Below the pieces are notes generated by a model. It was not told where the DNA came from. It ran no database searches and saw only the letters and a list, made by a program, of their open reading frames with translations. From positions 1-64,000 of the forward strand of contig NZ_BAABED010000001.1 of NCBI RefSeq assembly GCF_039539965.1: 64,000 nt of DNA, given 5' to 3'. Within the stretch, counting starts at the first letter, position 1, and each line of letters opens with the position of its first letter. This stretch comes from Arthrobacter methylotrophus (GTDB lineage Bacteria; Actinomycetota; Actinomycetes; Actinomycetales; Micrococcaceae). This document shows positions 18,037 through 26,175 of this stretch, one piece after another. A program made the position numbers and the translations under genes.

Positions 18037-18980
18037 TCAGGAAATCCGCAAGTGCTCCAGGACTTCCCCGGCGCCAGGGTAGGCGGCTTGAGTGCCCTTC
18101 TTGGTGGTGGCGAGCGCCGCGGCAACCGAAGCGAACGCCGCAGCCTCGGCCAGGGTTTCGCCTGCGGCAAGGCGGGCGGCAACGGCGCCGGTGAAAGCGT
18201 CCCCCGCGCCGGTGGTATCGACGGCGTTGACCTTGGTGGGTGCGATCCGGGAGATTTGTTCCCCGGAACGGCGAGCGAATCCAACACCACCGAGCCATGT
18301 GAGCCGAGGGTAACCAGGACCCGCTCCAAACCGCGCTCGGCGAACTGGCTCCGGACCGGTTCCCAAGCGCTTGCATGCGCGCCGGGGTGGGGCATCTCGG
18401 CCTCGCCAAGGAACATCGAAGCCTCGTGGGCGTTGACCAGCAGGACGTCGCTCAAGGCGGCCAAGCTCTGCGGGATTTCGGCGTAAGGCGAGAGGTTCAA
18501 CAAAACCGTCGCACCGGCGTCGTGCGCTGTTTTGGCAGCCGCCTCTACGGTCTCCAGGCCGACCTCCAGGCAAAGGCAGAGCACCGCGGCGTCGTCGAAG
18601 ACGTCCGCGGAAATGTCTGCGGGGGCGAGCGTCCCATTGGCCCCGGCCGAAATGATGATGTTGTTCTCGCCGTGAGCGTCCACCGCAATGACCGCGACGC
18701 CCGTAGCCACGTCCGAGGAACGGCGGACCCGGGAAACATCCACGCCCGCTCCTTCCGTCGAATCGAGGAGCATGGTGCCGTTCGGGTCATTTCCGACCGC
18801 GCCGATCAGGCTCACCGTACCGCCCAATCTGCTCGCTGCGACGGCCTGGTTGGCGCTCTTGCCACCGGGATTGACCGCAAAGCCGTTGCCGTGGACGGTC
18901 TCGCCCGGAAGCGGGAGCCGCTCGCAATAGATGGTCAGGTCCGCATTCAAGGACCCGACGACGACGATCCGGCGGGTCAC
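18037..18980 (-). pseudogene. rbsK: Ribokinase (PfkB family), one frameshift
   Basis: Phosphorylates ribose so that it can enter the pentose phosphate pathway. The N-terminal part has IVVVGSLNADLTIYCERLPLPGETVHG and NPGGKSANQAVAASRLGG, the PfkB sugar-binding signature; the C-terminal part has VNAVDTTGAGDAFTGAVAARLA with the catalytic Asp (GAGD). The two are in different frames and join near 18270 (DSLA to RSGEQISRIAPTKV) if one C is added to a CC run. Total about 314 residues, normal for RbsK. Its start overlaps the MFS stop by four bases. In this operon it would use the ribose freed by the nucleoside hydrolase. Probably an indel, not decay. Confidence 0.85.
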
Positions 18981-20404
18981 TTTTCAACCTCGGCTTCGAG
19001 GGGCTTGGGAATGAGCAGCGACGCCGCGAAGGCGGCAACCGTGATGGCCAGACCGACGACGACGACCGTCAAGTAGGAGGATTTGGCGTCGCCGAGGGCG
19101 GAGGTCGCCACAAGGACGGCTGGAAGCACCAGGAAGCTCAGGCCGGCGCCGAGGTTGAATGCGCCGGCGTTCATGCCGGGCAGGAATCCGGGGTTTCCTG
19201 CGGGGGAGAGGACAACGCCGAGTCCGTTGAGCATGATGTTGACCGTACCGGCGTACATAATGCCGAGCAAGGCCGTTCCGGCGATCATGAGCGGCAGGCT
19301 GCTGAGGCCGAAGAAGGCGATGATGGCCAGGGCCGCGATGCTGCCTACCATGCCGATGCGCAGGACCTTGGTGTAGCCGAGGACGGGGGCGAGCCGGCCC
19401 GTGATGGGACCGAATACCCAGCCGAGGAGGGCATACGGGGTGAGGATCATGAGGGACATCTCGGTGGGGCCAACTCCGAATCCCGGTGCGGCGGCCTGGA
19501 CGTAGGCGGGAACGATGCCGTTGATGACGGCGAAGATACCGGTCATGGCGAGGGTGGTGGTCAGGAGCGGTGCCCAGGTGGAGCGCTGGCGAAGGTGGAT
19601 GGTTTCCACCATCGGCGCCTTGGAGCGCTTTTCCACCGTCCAGAAAGCCGCGAACGCGACGACGGCGACCACAATCAGCCCGATGGCCAGCATCAGGGTG
19701 CCGGACGAGAATGCGCCAACCAGCTTGGAGCCCTCATTGAGGGCCGTCAGGAGCGCGCCCACCGCGATCACGATGAAGAACACGCCGAGCCAGTCCATGG
19801 TGGTGCCGGCCGCAGGCTTGCTTTCGCCGGCCAAGAGGGCGATCAGTGCCGTGGCCACGACTGCCAGGCCAACCATGAGCCAGAAGATGCTGCGGAAGCC
19901 GAAGTGCTCGGCGAAGTAGCCGCCCACGAAGGAGTCGACGCCGGCCACTCCGCCATTGACTGCGGTGATGAGTCCCATCAAGGCCCCGTATTTGCGCGGG
20001 TTGTTGACCGCGGAGCGCAGCATGATGAGGCACAACGGGACGGTGGGTCCGCTGACGCCCTGGATGATGCGGCCCACGAAGAGCCACGTGACATCCGGGG
20101 CCATGGCCGCGATGACCGAGCCAACGGCCATCAGGAGCATCATCCCGAGCAGGATCTTCTTGCGTCCCACGATGTCGCTGAGCCGCGGCAGGAAGAGCGA
20201 AAACAACGCCGCGGCGGTGAAGAACCAGGTTTGGGAGAGGCCGATGACGGCCTGGTCCGTGTGGAGCTCGTTGCCCATGGTGACCAGGGCGGGGCTGAGC
20301 ATTGAAGCGTTGAGCTGGAAGGCCACGCAGGCGGCCAGCAAGGCGACCATGAGGGCCGTGACGTTGCCGCGGCTGGTCTTGGTTTCGTTGATAAGGGTGG
20401 TCAT
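18977..20404 (-). CDS. MFS transporter of the nucleoside salvage operon
   Basis: A 475-residue major facilitator with about fourteen hydrophobic segments (DHA2-like size). Signature blocks are LPRLSDIVGRKKILLGMMLL between helices 2 and 3 and FVGRIIQGVSGPTVPLCLIML. It lies directly between the nucleoside hydrolase (the stop abuts its start at 20405) and ribokinase (4-bp overlap), so it most likely imports nucleosides, or possibly ribose. That substrate is inferred from the operon, since the protein itself does not show it. The operon is controlled by the divergent LacI protein. Confidence 0.88.
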   Translation of the reverse strand: MTTLINETKTSRGNVTALMVALLAACVAFQLNASMLSPALVTMGNELHTDQAVIGLSQTWFFTAAALFSLFLPRLSDIVGRKKILLGMMLLMAVGSVIAAMAPDVTWLFVGRIIQGVSGPTVPLCLIMLRSAVNNPRKYGALMGLITAVNGGVAGVDSFVGGYFAEHFGFRSIFWLMVGLAVVATALIALLAGESKPAAGTTMDWLGVFFIVIAVGALLTALNEGSKLVGAFSSGTLMLAIGLIVVAVVAFAAFWTVEKRSKAPMVETIHLRQRSTWAPLLTTTLAMTGIFAVINGIVPAYVQAAAPGFGVGPTEMSLMILTPYALLGWVFGPITGRLAPVLGYTKVLRIGMVGSIAALAIIAFFGLSSLPLMIAGTALLGIMYAGTVNIMLNGLGVVLSPAGNPGFLPGMNAGAFNLGAGLSFLVLPAVLVATSALGDAKSSYLTVVVVGLAITVAAFAASLLIPKPLEAEVEK

Positions 20405-21469
20405 TTACTTGGCCTCTCCTGCGATGCTGCCGGCTCCGGCGATGGCGGGCTCGTGCGGTTCGACGGCGGCGGGAGCGTGCGGTTCGACGGCGGCGGCCGC
20501 ATTGCCGGGTTCGCCGATGCGGACCAGCGCGTCCGTGACGAGGTTCCAGAACTTCTCGTGGTCGAGGTCGACCGCGACGGAAGTGTTGCAGTCAGCGGGT
20601 GCGGGGGCGCGGAAATCGGCCACGGTCATGCCGAGGGTGAGCTTGCCCTGCAGTTCGATGTCGACGGGTACCTTGCGGGTGCTCACGACGCTCGGATCGA
20701 TCACGTAGGCCACGGCGCAGGGATCGTGGACCGGTGGATAGTCGAAACCTTGGGCGTCCTTGTAGGTCTTGGTGAAGAACTCCATCAGTTCCATCACGAA
20801 TTTGGCAGGCTTGGTGCCCACGGCAGCGATCTTCTCGACAACCTCCGGAGTGGCCAGCGCCTGGTGCGTGAGGTCCAGGCCGACCATGACCACGGGCCAT
20901 TTTTCGTTGAACACGATGTGGGCGGCTTCGGGGTCGATGATGATGTTGAATTCGGCCACCGCGCTCCAATTTCCTACATGGTAGCCGCCGCCCATGAGGA
21001 CCACTTCCTTGACGCGTTCAACGATGCGCGGTTCCTTGCGGGCCGCCATGGCGATGTTCGTGAGTCCCGCGGTGGGGACCAGGGTCACGGTGCCCGGTTC
21101 GTGCGCCATGATCGTCTCAATGATGAGGTCGACGGCGTGGCGCGGGTCGAGCTCGATCGTGGACTGGGGCTGTTCGGGGCCGTCCATGCCGGTTTCGCCG
21201 TGGATGTCCGGCGCAGTTTCGATGGACCGGACCAGGGGACGGTCGCAGCCGGCGGCAAAGGGAACGCCTGTGATGCCGGCGATGGTGCCTACCGACAGGG
21301 CGTTGCGGGTGACCTTTTCGAGGGTCTGGTTGCCAACCACCGTAGTGACGGCCAGCAGCTCGATGTCCGGGTTGCCGTGAGCCAACAGCAGGGCTACGGC
21401 ATCGTCATGGCCGGGATCGCAATCCAGGATGATCTTCTTGCGTTCACGGGTCATGGTGTTGGGGTCCAT
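20405..21469 (-). CDS. Nucleoside hydrolase (IunH/Rih family)
   Basis: Splits the N-glycosidic bond of nucleosides to base and ribose. The calcium-binding motif DCDPGHDDAVALLLAHGNP is near the N-terminus; VVLMGGGYHVGNWSAVAEFNIIIDPEAA and the C-terminal VHDPCAVAYVIDP are further family blocks carrying active-site Asn, Glu and His. The frame extends to 21481, but GGAG precedes the ATG at 21469 by six bases, so that start is preferred. The last 30 residues are a low-complexity tail with a duplicated AAVEPHAP/AAVEPHEP. First gene of the nucleoside hydrolase-MFS-ribokinase operon; two LacI-type operators lie upstream. Confidence 0.92.
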   Translation of the reverse strand: MDPNTMTRERKKIILDCDPGHDDAVALLLAHGNPDIELLAVTTVVGNQTLEKVTRNALSVGTIAGITGVPFAAGCDRPLVRSIETAPDIHGETGMDGPEQPQSTIELDPRHAVDLIIETIMAHEPGTVTLVPTAGLTNIAMAARKEPRIVERVKEVVLMGGGYHVGNWSAVAEFNIIIDPEAAHIVFNEKWPVVMVGLDLTHQALATPEVVEKIAAVGTKPAKFVMELMEFFTKTYKDAQGFDYPPVHDPCAVAYVIDPSVVSTRKVPVDIELQGKLTLGMTVADFRAPAPADCNTSVAVDLDHEKFWNLVTDALVRIGEPGNAAAAVEPHAPAAVEPHEPAIAGAGSIAGEAK

Positions 21470-21525
21470 GTTCATCTCCACGTCATTGGGGCCTGCGCAG
21501 GCAGGGCGCTAAAGCATTCAGAGAA

Positions 21526-21586
21526 ATTCTGGCACTGGTGCAGGGGTTACGTCAAGCGCTTAACGTTCGTGGTGTCAAGCGCTTGA
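21526..21586 (-). promoter_or_regulatory. Promoter and twin LacI-type operators of the nucleoside operon
   Basis: Two palindromes, TCAAGCGCTTAA (21552-21563) and TCAAGCGCTTGA (21575-21586), lie 23 bp centre to centre, about two helical turns. On the minus strand TTGACG (21555-21550) and CAGAAT (21531-21526), 18 bp apart, form a plausible -35/-10 pair, and the first operator covers the -35 box. The AAGCGCTT core is typical of LacI-family sites, so the divergent LacI gene at 21632 is the likely repressor. Confidence 0.75.
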
Positions 21587-21631
21587 TGCCTTGCCGCGGG
21601 GAAAGGTCCGATTCACCGCTACGATCGATGT

Positions 21632-22690
21632 ATGGAATCCGCCAATCGAGTTCACCAAGCCCCAAACCGGGTTCAACGCGTCACCGCGGCGATGGTGGCC
21701 TCGCTGGCAGGGGTTTCCACGGCGACGGTTTCCCTGGTCGCCAACGGCAAAACCCAAGGCAGGGTCTCCGAAGACAACATTTCGCGCGTCCGCAAGGCCA
21801 TTGCCGAGCTTGGCTACGTGGTAGATGGAATCGGCAGTTCCCTGGCCAAAGGCGTGAGCTCGATTGTGATCCTCGTGGCGCCGGATATCTCCAACCCGTT
21901 TTTCGCCAAGGTCATCGCCGGGGTCCGGGAATCGCTCGGCTCCGATTACCAGCTGCTGCTCTCCGTGACCGACGCCGGTGAGTTCCCCCGCGCTGACGAT
22001 GTCCGGAGGCTCTTGGCCCTCCGCCCTGCCGGCCTCTTGGTGGATGCACCCAGCGCAGCCTTCCTGGAGGAGCTTTCCGTTGCCGGGCCGCTGGTCCTTC
22101 TCGATGCCCCGGGCCTCGAGTCCTACGCCCCGTCCGTCAATCTCGATGTCGCGCACGGTGCCCGTGAATTGGCAGCACATCTTGCCGACTCGGGGCACAA
22201 GCGGGTTGCCTACATGGACAGCGTGACCGGAACGGCAACGTTCGAGGTGCGCCGGGCGGCGTTCTTGGACGAGGCCCACGCGCGCGGGATTTCCGTGGCC
22301 GACGCGCACATCATCAGTACCACCATCGACGTCGGCGCTGCCGCGGCCGCCTTTGCCGCCTGGCCGGACTGGCAACGCGCCGGGGTCACCGCCGTCGTCT
22401 GCGGGACCGATACCCACGCCTACGGTGTGCTGCAGGAAGCCCGTGTGGCCGGCGTCCGGATTCCGGAGGAACTGGCAGTAGCCGGCTTCGACGACCTGCC
22501 ATATTCGGCCACGAGCAACCCGAGCCTGACAGTGTGTGTGCATTTGCCGGCCACTCCACTCGGACTCAAAGCGGGCAAGCAACTGCGCGGGCTCATGGAA
22601 GGCCGCGAGTTGGAGCAGCCGCAATTGACGCTGGAGAGCTCGTTGGTGGTGCGGGGCTCCACTGGGGTAGGGAGCGGGCTGGTTTGGTGA
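21632..22690 (+). CDS. LacI family transcriptional regulator
   Basis: A 352-residue repressor. The HTH VTAAMVASLAGVSTATVSLVANGK and hinge RVSEDNISRVRKAIAELGYVVDGI are followed by a periplasmic-binding-protein-like effector domain (VILVAPDISNPFFAKVIAGV, DSGHKRVAYMDS, VCGTDTHAYGVLQEARVAGVRIPEELAVAGFDD). It is divergent from the nucleoside hydrolase operon and separated from it by two LacI operators, so it probably represses that operon until ribose or a nucleoside is present. The effector is inferred from the operon. Length is normal. Confidence 0.92.
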   Translation: MESANRVHQAPNRVQRVTAAMVASLAGVSTATVSLVANGKTQGRVSEDNISRVRKAIAELGYVVDGIGSSLAKGVSSIVILVAPDISNPFFAKVIAGVRESLGSDYQLLLSVTDAGEFPRADDVRRLLALRPAGLLVDAPSAAFLEELSVAGPLVLLDAPGLESYAPSVNLDVAHGARELAAHLADSGHKRVAYMDSVTGTATFEVRRAAFLDEAHARGISVADAHIISTTIDVGAAAAAFAAWPDWQRAGVTAVVCGTDTHAYGVLQEARVAGVRIPEELAVAGFDDLPYSATSNPSLTVCVHLPATPLGLKAGKQLRGLMEGRELEQPQLTLESSLVVRGSTGVGSGLVW

Positions 22691-22744
22691 GGTCCATCGA
22701 ACTGCCGAGCTAAAAATGTCAGGGGTCCCTGAAATGCTTTAGTT

Positions 22745-24388
22745 ATGGCCGGAAATCGGGAAATCCAGTGGGCGGGGAAGGCCGTGGCATCCGGCCGTGC
22801 GGTTCCGGATGACGTGGTTCCGGATGACGCGGTTTTGGATGACGCGGTTTTGGATGACGCGGTTTTGGATGACGCGGTTTTGGATGACGCGGTTTTGGAT
22901 GACGCAGTCCCGTGCCTCCGTTTGCAGGATCTGATCCATGCCGTGAACTCACTCCGGCCAGGCCTGGCGAACGGCACGGCATCGGCCGGCAGTACCGAAC
23001 TGACCGACCGCGCCGAATTGATCGACCGCGCCGAATTGACCGACCGCGCCGAATTGATCGACCAGCTGCGGGCCCTAGAGGATTTGAAGTCCGCTGTCGC
23101 GGGCGCGCAGGCCCGGATCACCGTCGCGTTCGATGCCGCCCAGCGCAGCGCGGAGTCAGATCTGGGTGTCCCGGTCGCAGAACAGGGGCGCGGCGTCGGA
23201 GCACAAATTGCCTTGGCCCGGCGGGAATCCCCGGCCCGCGGATCCCGGCTCCTGGGACTCGCGAAAGCCCTGGTGACCGAAATGCCCCGTACCCTGGCCG
23301 CACTGGACACCGGGCAGCTGAACGAGTGGCGCGCCACCCTGCTCGTGAAGGAAACAGCGTGCCTGGCCGCCGAAGACCGCTGCGCCGTGGACGAAGAGCT
23401 CGCCGCCGACACGGGGATCTTTGACGGCGCCGGAGACCGGGCCATCATCGCCGCGGCCCTGACCGCGGCCTACCGGCGGGACCCGCGCTCCGTCACGCAG
23501 CGCGCCAGCCACGCCGCCACCGAACGGCACGTCAGCCTGCGCCCGGCCCCGGACACCATGACCTACCTGACCGCCCTGCTTCCCGTCGCCCAAGGCGTGG
23601 CCGTGCACGCGGCCCTGAGCCGGCACGCCGACACCCTCCGCCCGGCAGGGGACACTCGCAGCCGCGGCCAGATCATGGCCGACGCCCTCGTCGAACGCAC
23701 CACCGGCACCCCCGCGGGGATTTGCGGCGTCGAAGTCCAGCTCGTCATGACCGACCGCACCCTGTTCCAGGGCGACAGCGAACCCGCCCGTCTGCCCGGC
23801 TACGGCATCGTCCCCGCCGGTTGGGCAAGGACAATGCTCGCCGGGAACCACCAAGCCGGGCAGCACCGGGATCTGAAGGTCTGGCTCCGGCGTCTCTTCA
23901 CCGCCCCCGGATCCGGGGAGCTTGTCGGCGTGGATTCCCGGGCACGCTTCTTCCCGGCGGGTTTGCGGCGCTTCATCCAAGCCCGCGACGACACCTGCCG
24001 TACCCCGTACTGCGACGCGCCCATCCGGCATTTCGACCACATCGTCCCCCGGCACGGCGGAGGACCCACCAGCCTGAGCAACGGGGCGGGCTTGTGCGAA
24101 GCCTGCAACCACACCAAAGAACTCAACGGCTGGGCAGCACGAACCGGCATGGGGAGACGGCATGTCTTCGACATCCGCACCCCCACCGGCCACCGCTACC
24201 AATCAACAGCCCCGCCACTTCCGGGTGCCCATCCGAAAGCCACCGACGAACCCGGCATTGACTTGCCCGGCGCCCAGCTGGCCGGGGCGTCCCAATCCGG
24301 AGGCCACCGACGCTGGCTCCGAGCACAAGCCAAAGCCCTTAAATACGGCCGCGCCATCGAACTCCGCACTAGGCTGAATGCCGCTTAG
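22745..24388 (+). CDS. DUF222/HNH endonuclease with repetitive N-terminus
   Basis: A 547-residue protein of the DUF222 plus HNH type, common in many copies in Arthrobacter and mycobacteria. Residues 1-110 are low complexity and contain two in-frame repeat arrays (VLDDA units and a six-residue AEL[IT]DR unit). The DUF222 region follows from about residue 115. The HNH nuclease motif is near residues 420-455: [18 protein letters not shown], then [11 protein letters not shown], with the zinc-binding cysteines and catalytic histidines in place. The family is thought to be linked to mobile or repetitive DNA, but its function is not established. The start at 22745 has no clear ribosome-binding site. 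Confidence 0.88.
   Translation: MAGNREIQWAGKAVASGRAVPDDVVPDDAVLDDAVLDDAVLDDAVLDDAVLDDAVPCLRLQDLIHAVNSLRPGLANGTASAGSTELTDRAELIDRAELTDRAELIDQLRALEDLKSAVAGAQARITVAFDAAQRSAESDLGVPVAEQGRGVGAQIALARRESPARGSRLLGLAKALVTEMPRTLAALDTGQLNEWRATLLVKETACLAAEDRCAVDEELAADTGIFDGAGDRAIIAAALTAAYRRDPRSVTQRASHAATERHVSLRPAPDTMTYLTALLPVAQGVAVHAALSRHADTLRPAGDTRSRGQIMADALVERTTGTPAGICGVEVQLVMTDRTLFQGDSEPARLPGYGIVPAGWARTMLAGNHQAGQHRDLKVWLRRLFTAPGSGELVGVDSRARFFPAGLRRFIQARDDTCRTPYCDAPIRHFDHIVPRHGGGPTSLSNGAGLCEACNHTKELNGWAARTGMGRRHVFDIRTPTGHRYQSTAPPLPGAHPKATDEPGIDLPGAQLAGASQSGGHRRWLRAQAKALKYGRAIELRTRLNAA
22808..22912 (+). repeat. 15-nt coding minisatellite, 7 units
   Basis: Seven tandem 15-nt units; the five central ones (22823-22897) are identical GATGACGCGGTTTTG and the two flanking ones have drifted. 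In frame they encode repeated Asp-Asp-Ala-Val-Leu, adding an acidic low-complexity segment to the HNH endonuclease. Identity of the central units suggests recent expansion. Confidence 0.95.
22997..23068 (+). repeat. 18-nt coding repeat, 4 units
   Basis: Four tandem 18-nt units alternate between GAACTGACCGACCGCGCC or GAATTGACCGACCGCGCC and GAATTGATCGACCGCGCC; the last unit ends differently. They encode a helical-looking Glu-Leu-(Thr/Ile)-Asp-Arg-Ala repeat before the DUF222 domain of the HNH endonuclease. Confidence 0.9.
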
Positions 24389-24421
24389 GTCTTAGGCCTG
24401 GACACCCTAGGATCGCCGCTG

Positions 24422-25093
24422 CTATCTGTCCCGCTGCTCGCAGCTGCTAGAACCTAAGAAACGCGCCCTAGTGGATGACGGCCAGCAGGACGCCCACCGA
24501 CATGAACAGCACCCGAAAGTGCGGTTGAGGACCTTCTGGCCATGTTCGTTGTGCGTGAATCGTTGGAAGGAACGGGCTGCCAAAGCGAAGAAGAACCACA
24601 TGACGCAGATGTCGATGAAGACGATCGTGGTGCTGAGGATCAGGTATTGCGGAATCAAAGGCTGCTCGGGGCGGGTGAACTGCGGCATGAAGGCCAGGAA
24701 GAAAACGATCGCCTTGGGGTTGAGCAGGTTCACCCAAACGCCACGCTGGAACATGGACCAAGCCGGCTCATTCCGCCGCGCCTCGACCTTTTCCTTGTCC
24801 AGGTCGGGCCGGTGCAGGAACTGCCGGATGCCCATGTAGACCAGATAGGCCGCTCCCGTGTAGCGGATTACGTTGTTGAAGACCACCGGCGAGCTGGAGA
24901 CCAGAACGCCCACGCCGAGGGCCACGATCAGGATGTGGACGATCAATGCCGCCTGTTGTCCCAGAACTCCCCAGATGGAGCGGCGGAATCCCGAGGTGAG
25001 CGAATTGCTCATGGTGGAGATGGCGCCAGCGCCGGGAGTGAAACTGATCAGGGTGCCGGCGCCTACCAGGGCCAGCCAAAGTGAAATCTCCAC
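24422..25093 (-). CDS. LysE/RhtB family exporter (C-terminus frameshifted)
   Basis: A six-helix amino-acid exporter. The N-terminal signature ISFTPGAGAISTMSNSLTSGFRRSIWGVLGQQAAL and the central WVNLLNPKAIVFFLAFMPQF match the LysE/RhtB family. In the literal frame the last helix is replaced by CCSCRWASCWPSS to a stop at 24422; adding one G to the CCC run at 24512-24514 restores GVLFMSVGVLLAVIH and a stop at 24468, the normal last helix and length (about 208 residues). A sequencing indel is the likely cause. Export of an amino acid or homoserine lactone is known for the family; the substrate here is unknown. Confidence 0.85.
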   Translation of the reverse strand: MEISLWLALVGAGTLISFTPGAGAISTMSNSLTSGFRRSIWGVLGQQAALIVHILIVALGVGVLVSSSPVVFNNVIRYTGAAYLVYMGIRQFLHRPDLDKEKVEARRNEPAWSMFQRGVWVNLLNPKAIVFFLAFMPQFTRPEQPLIPQYLILSTTIVFIDICVMWFFFALAARSFQRFTHNEHGQKVLNRTFGCCSCRWASCWPSSTRARFLGSSSCEQRDR

Positions 25094-25145
25094 CGATCCA
25101 GCTTATGCCCGTAGGATGCGGTGCCCGGATGCGCGGCTGGTGCGG

Positions 25146-25544
25146 CTACCAAAGCGTTTCGACCAGAGGAAACTTATGAAACTCCTGGTCGGCCGTTATG
25201 ACCACCATGGATTCCACGATTGCCTGCGCAGCGATCAGCCTGTCGAACGGGTCCCGATGTTCCCAATCGAGGTATCCGGCCGCGAGCGCATGCACGCTTC
25301 GGATGGGCAGTTCCTCGTTGCACAGTTCGGCGACGTGCCGGGCGTAACCCAGAAGAAGTCCGTCAAGGCCCTGAAGCTTGCCCAATTTGTGTTTATAGCC
25401 GAGCTCGTAGGCGCTGGCTGACGACGCCAAGAGACGGTTGTCGAATGACTGAATAACGCGCCTCGCCTTGGACGAGAGCTTTCGAGGTTCGGTGAGGGCC
25501 CAGATCAGGGCGTGCGTGTCGAGGAGGTAAGGGGTGCTTCCCAC
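25146..25544 (-). CDS. PIN-domain ribonuclease toxin (VapC-like)
   Basis: A 132-residue PIN nuclease that would cleave RNA and stop growth when free of its antitoxin. Metal-binding acidic residues are in YLLDTHALIWAL (Asp near 9), SASAYELGYKHKLG (Glu near 47) and HRDPFDRLIAAQAI (Asp near 97 and 101). The form DTHALIWAL is typical of the type II PIN toxins paired with Phd-like antitoxins. Its start lies inside the 3' end of the antitoxin gene (about 40 bp overlap), the usual coupled arrangement. Confidence 0.88.
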   Translation of the reverse strand: MGSTPYLLDTHALIWALTEPRKLSSKARRVIQSFDNRLLASSASAYELGYKHKLGKLQGLDGLLLGYARHVAELCNEELPIRSVHALAAGYLDWEHRDPFDRLIAAQAIVESMVVITADQEFHKFPLVETLW

Positions 25545-25855
25545 AGCGCACGTTCCTCCTCATCCAGGGGCTCAAGAAAATTGTCCGGAAGTTGTCCTTT
25601 GACGAATCCGAGGCGGCGTGTGGTGGGACGCTCGATCATCACCAGCCGGGCAACGGGCGTACCGGCTTTGGCGATAACCACCTCTTCGCCCCGTTCAACC
25701 ATGTGGAGGAGTTCAGACAGGCGGGTCTTTGCTTCCTGGACGTTGTATTGTGCCAGGTTGACCAAGTCTAGTTGGTCAACCTCAGTCTGGTAAGGCTCCG
25801 TGGCGCGGTGGACGCCCGCAACCCGTAGCCGGGGAAGCTCACTCACAATTGCCAA
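25505..25855 (-). CDS. Phd/YefM family antitoxin
   Basis: Neutralises the downstream PIN toxin and represses the pair. The core NVQEAKTRLSELLHMVERGEEVVIAKAGTPVARLV is the Phd/YefM DNA-binding and dimerisation fold; the C-terminal half, rich in acidic residues (LDEEERALWEAPL), would wrap the toxin. The open frame allows starts at TTG 25855, GTG 25846 or TTG 25765. The last would give 86 residues, the family norm, but falls inside a perfect palindrome. None has a convincing ribosome-binding site, so the start is left open. Confidence 0.82.
   Translation of the reverse strand: MAIVSELPRLRVAGVHRATEPYQTEVDQLDLVNLAQYNVQEAKTRLSELLHMVERGEEVVIAKAGTPVARLVMIERPTTRRLGFVKGQLPDNFLEPLDEEERALWEAPLTSSTRTP
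25757..25780. promoter_or_regulatory. 24-bp perfect palindrome, candidate antitoxin operator
   Basis: GTTGACCAA and TTGGTCAAC flank the six bases GTCTAG. The site overlaps the shortest possible antitoxin start (25765) and would suit autoregulation by the antitoxin or toxin-antitoxin complex. If translation starts further upstream, the operator would lie inside coding sequence, which is less usual. Confidence 0.55.
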
Positions 25856-26115
25856 ACTTCGAATGTACCCAGTGAGTCATGGTGTCCGGGAGATCATGTC
25901 CCGATGCATATTGGTCAAAGTAGGAGTGCGGCCCGGCGGACATGTAACCGGTTTCGTCGAGGCCAAAAGGGCCGATCATGTGGAGTCCTCGCTCTGCGGC
26001 TACCTCTGACAGAAGCTTCGCTTCCGATCACCACGAGCCTCGGGCAGAGCTTTCCTTCTTGGACGATAAGCGGACGGGCGAGAAGCTCAAGGTCAAAGCC
26101 TGCTTGAAAAATCAT
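25839..26115 (-). pseudogene. Possible small frameshifted gene upstream of the antitoxin
   Basis: This stretch has no intact gene. On the minus strand a frame starting MIFQAGFDLELLARPLIVQ (from 26115) passes, near 26020, into another frame reading AKLLSEVAAERGLHMIGPF, DETGYMSAGPHSYFDQYAS and THWVHSKFGNCE with a stop at 25839-25841. The residue mix looks protein-like, and the stop overlaps the GTG option of the antitoxin start. I recognise no family, so it may be a remnant, or noise. Confidence 0.3.
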
Positions 26116-26175
26116 GTTTTGAGGCTATTCGCGGCCATGAACCGCAGACAGAGGCCACTTTGCCTATGTGGACAA

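Noticed and set aside
20453..21586. 377-residue open frame on the plus strand
   Set aside because: Antisense to the nucleoside hydrolase and rich in Gly/His/Asp; it also runs over the LacI operators.
22808..22912. Regular short repeats as a possible CRISPR array
   Set aside because: Units are 15 nt with no spacers, in frame inside a gene.
22420..23448. 342-residue minus-strand frame with SKTAS repeats
   Set aside because: It reads the HNH minisatellite backwards; the repeats are explained by the coding frame on the other strand.
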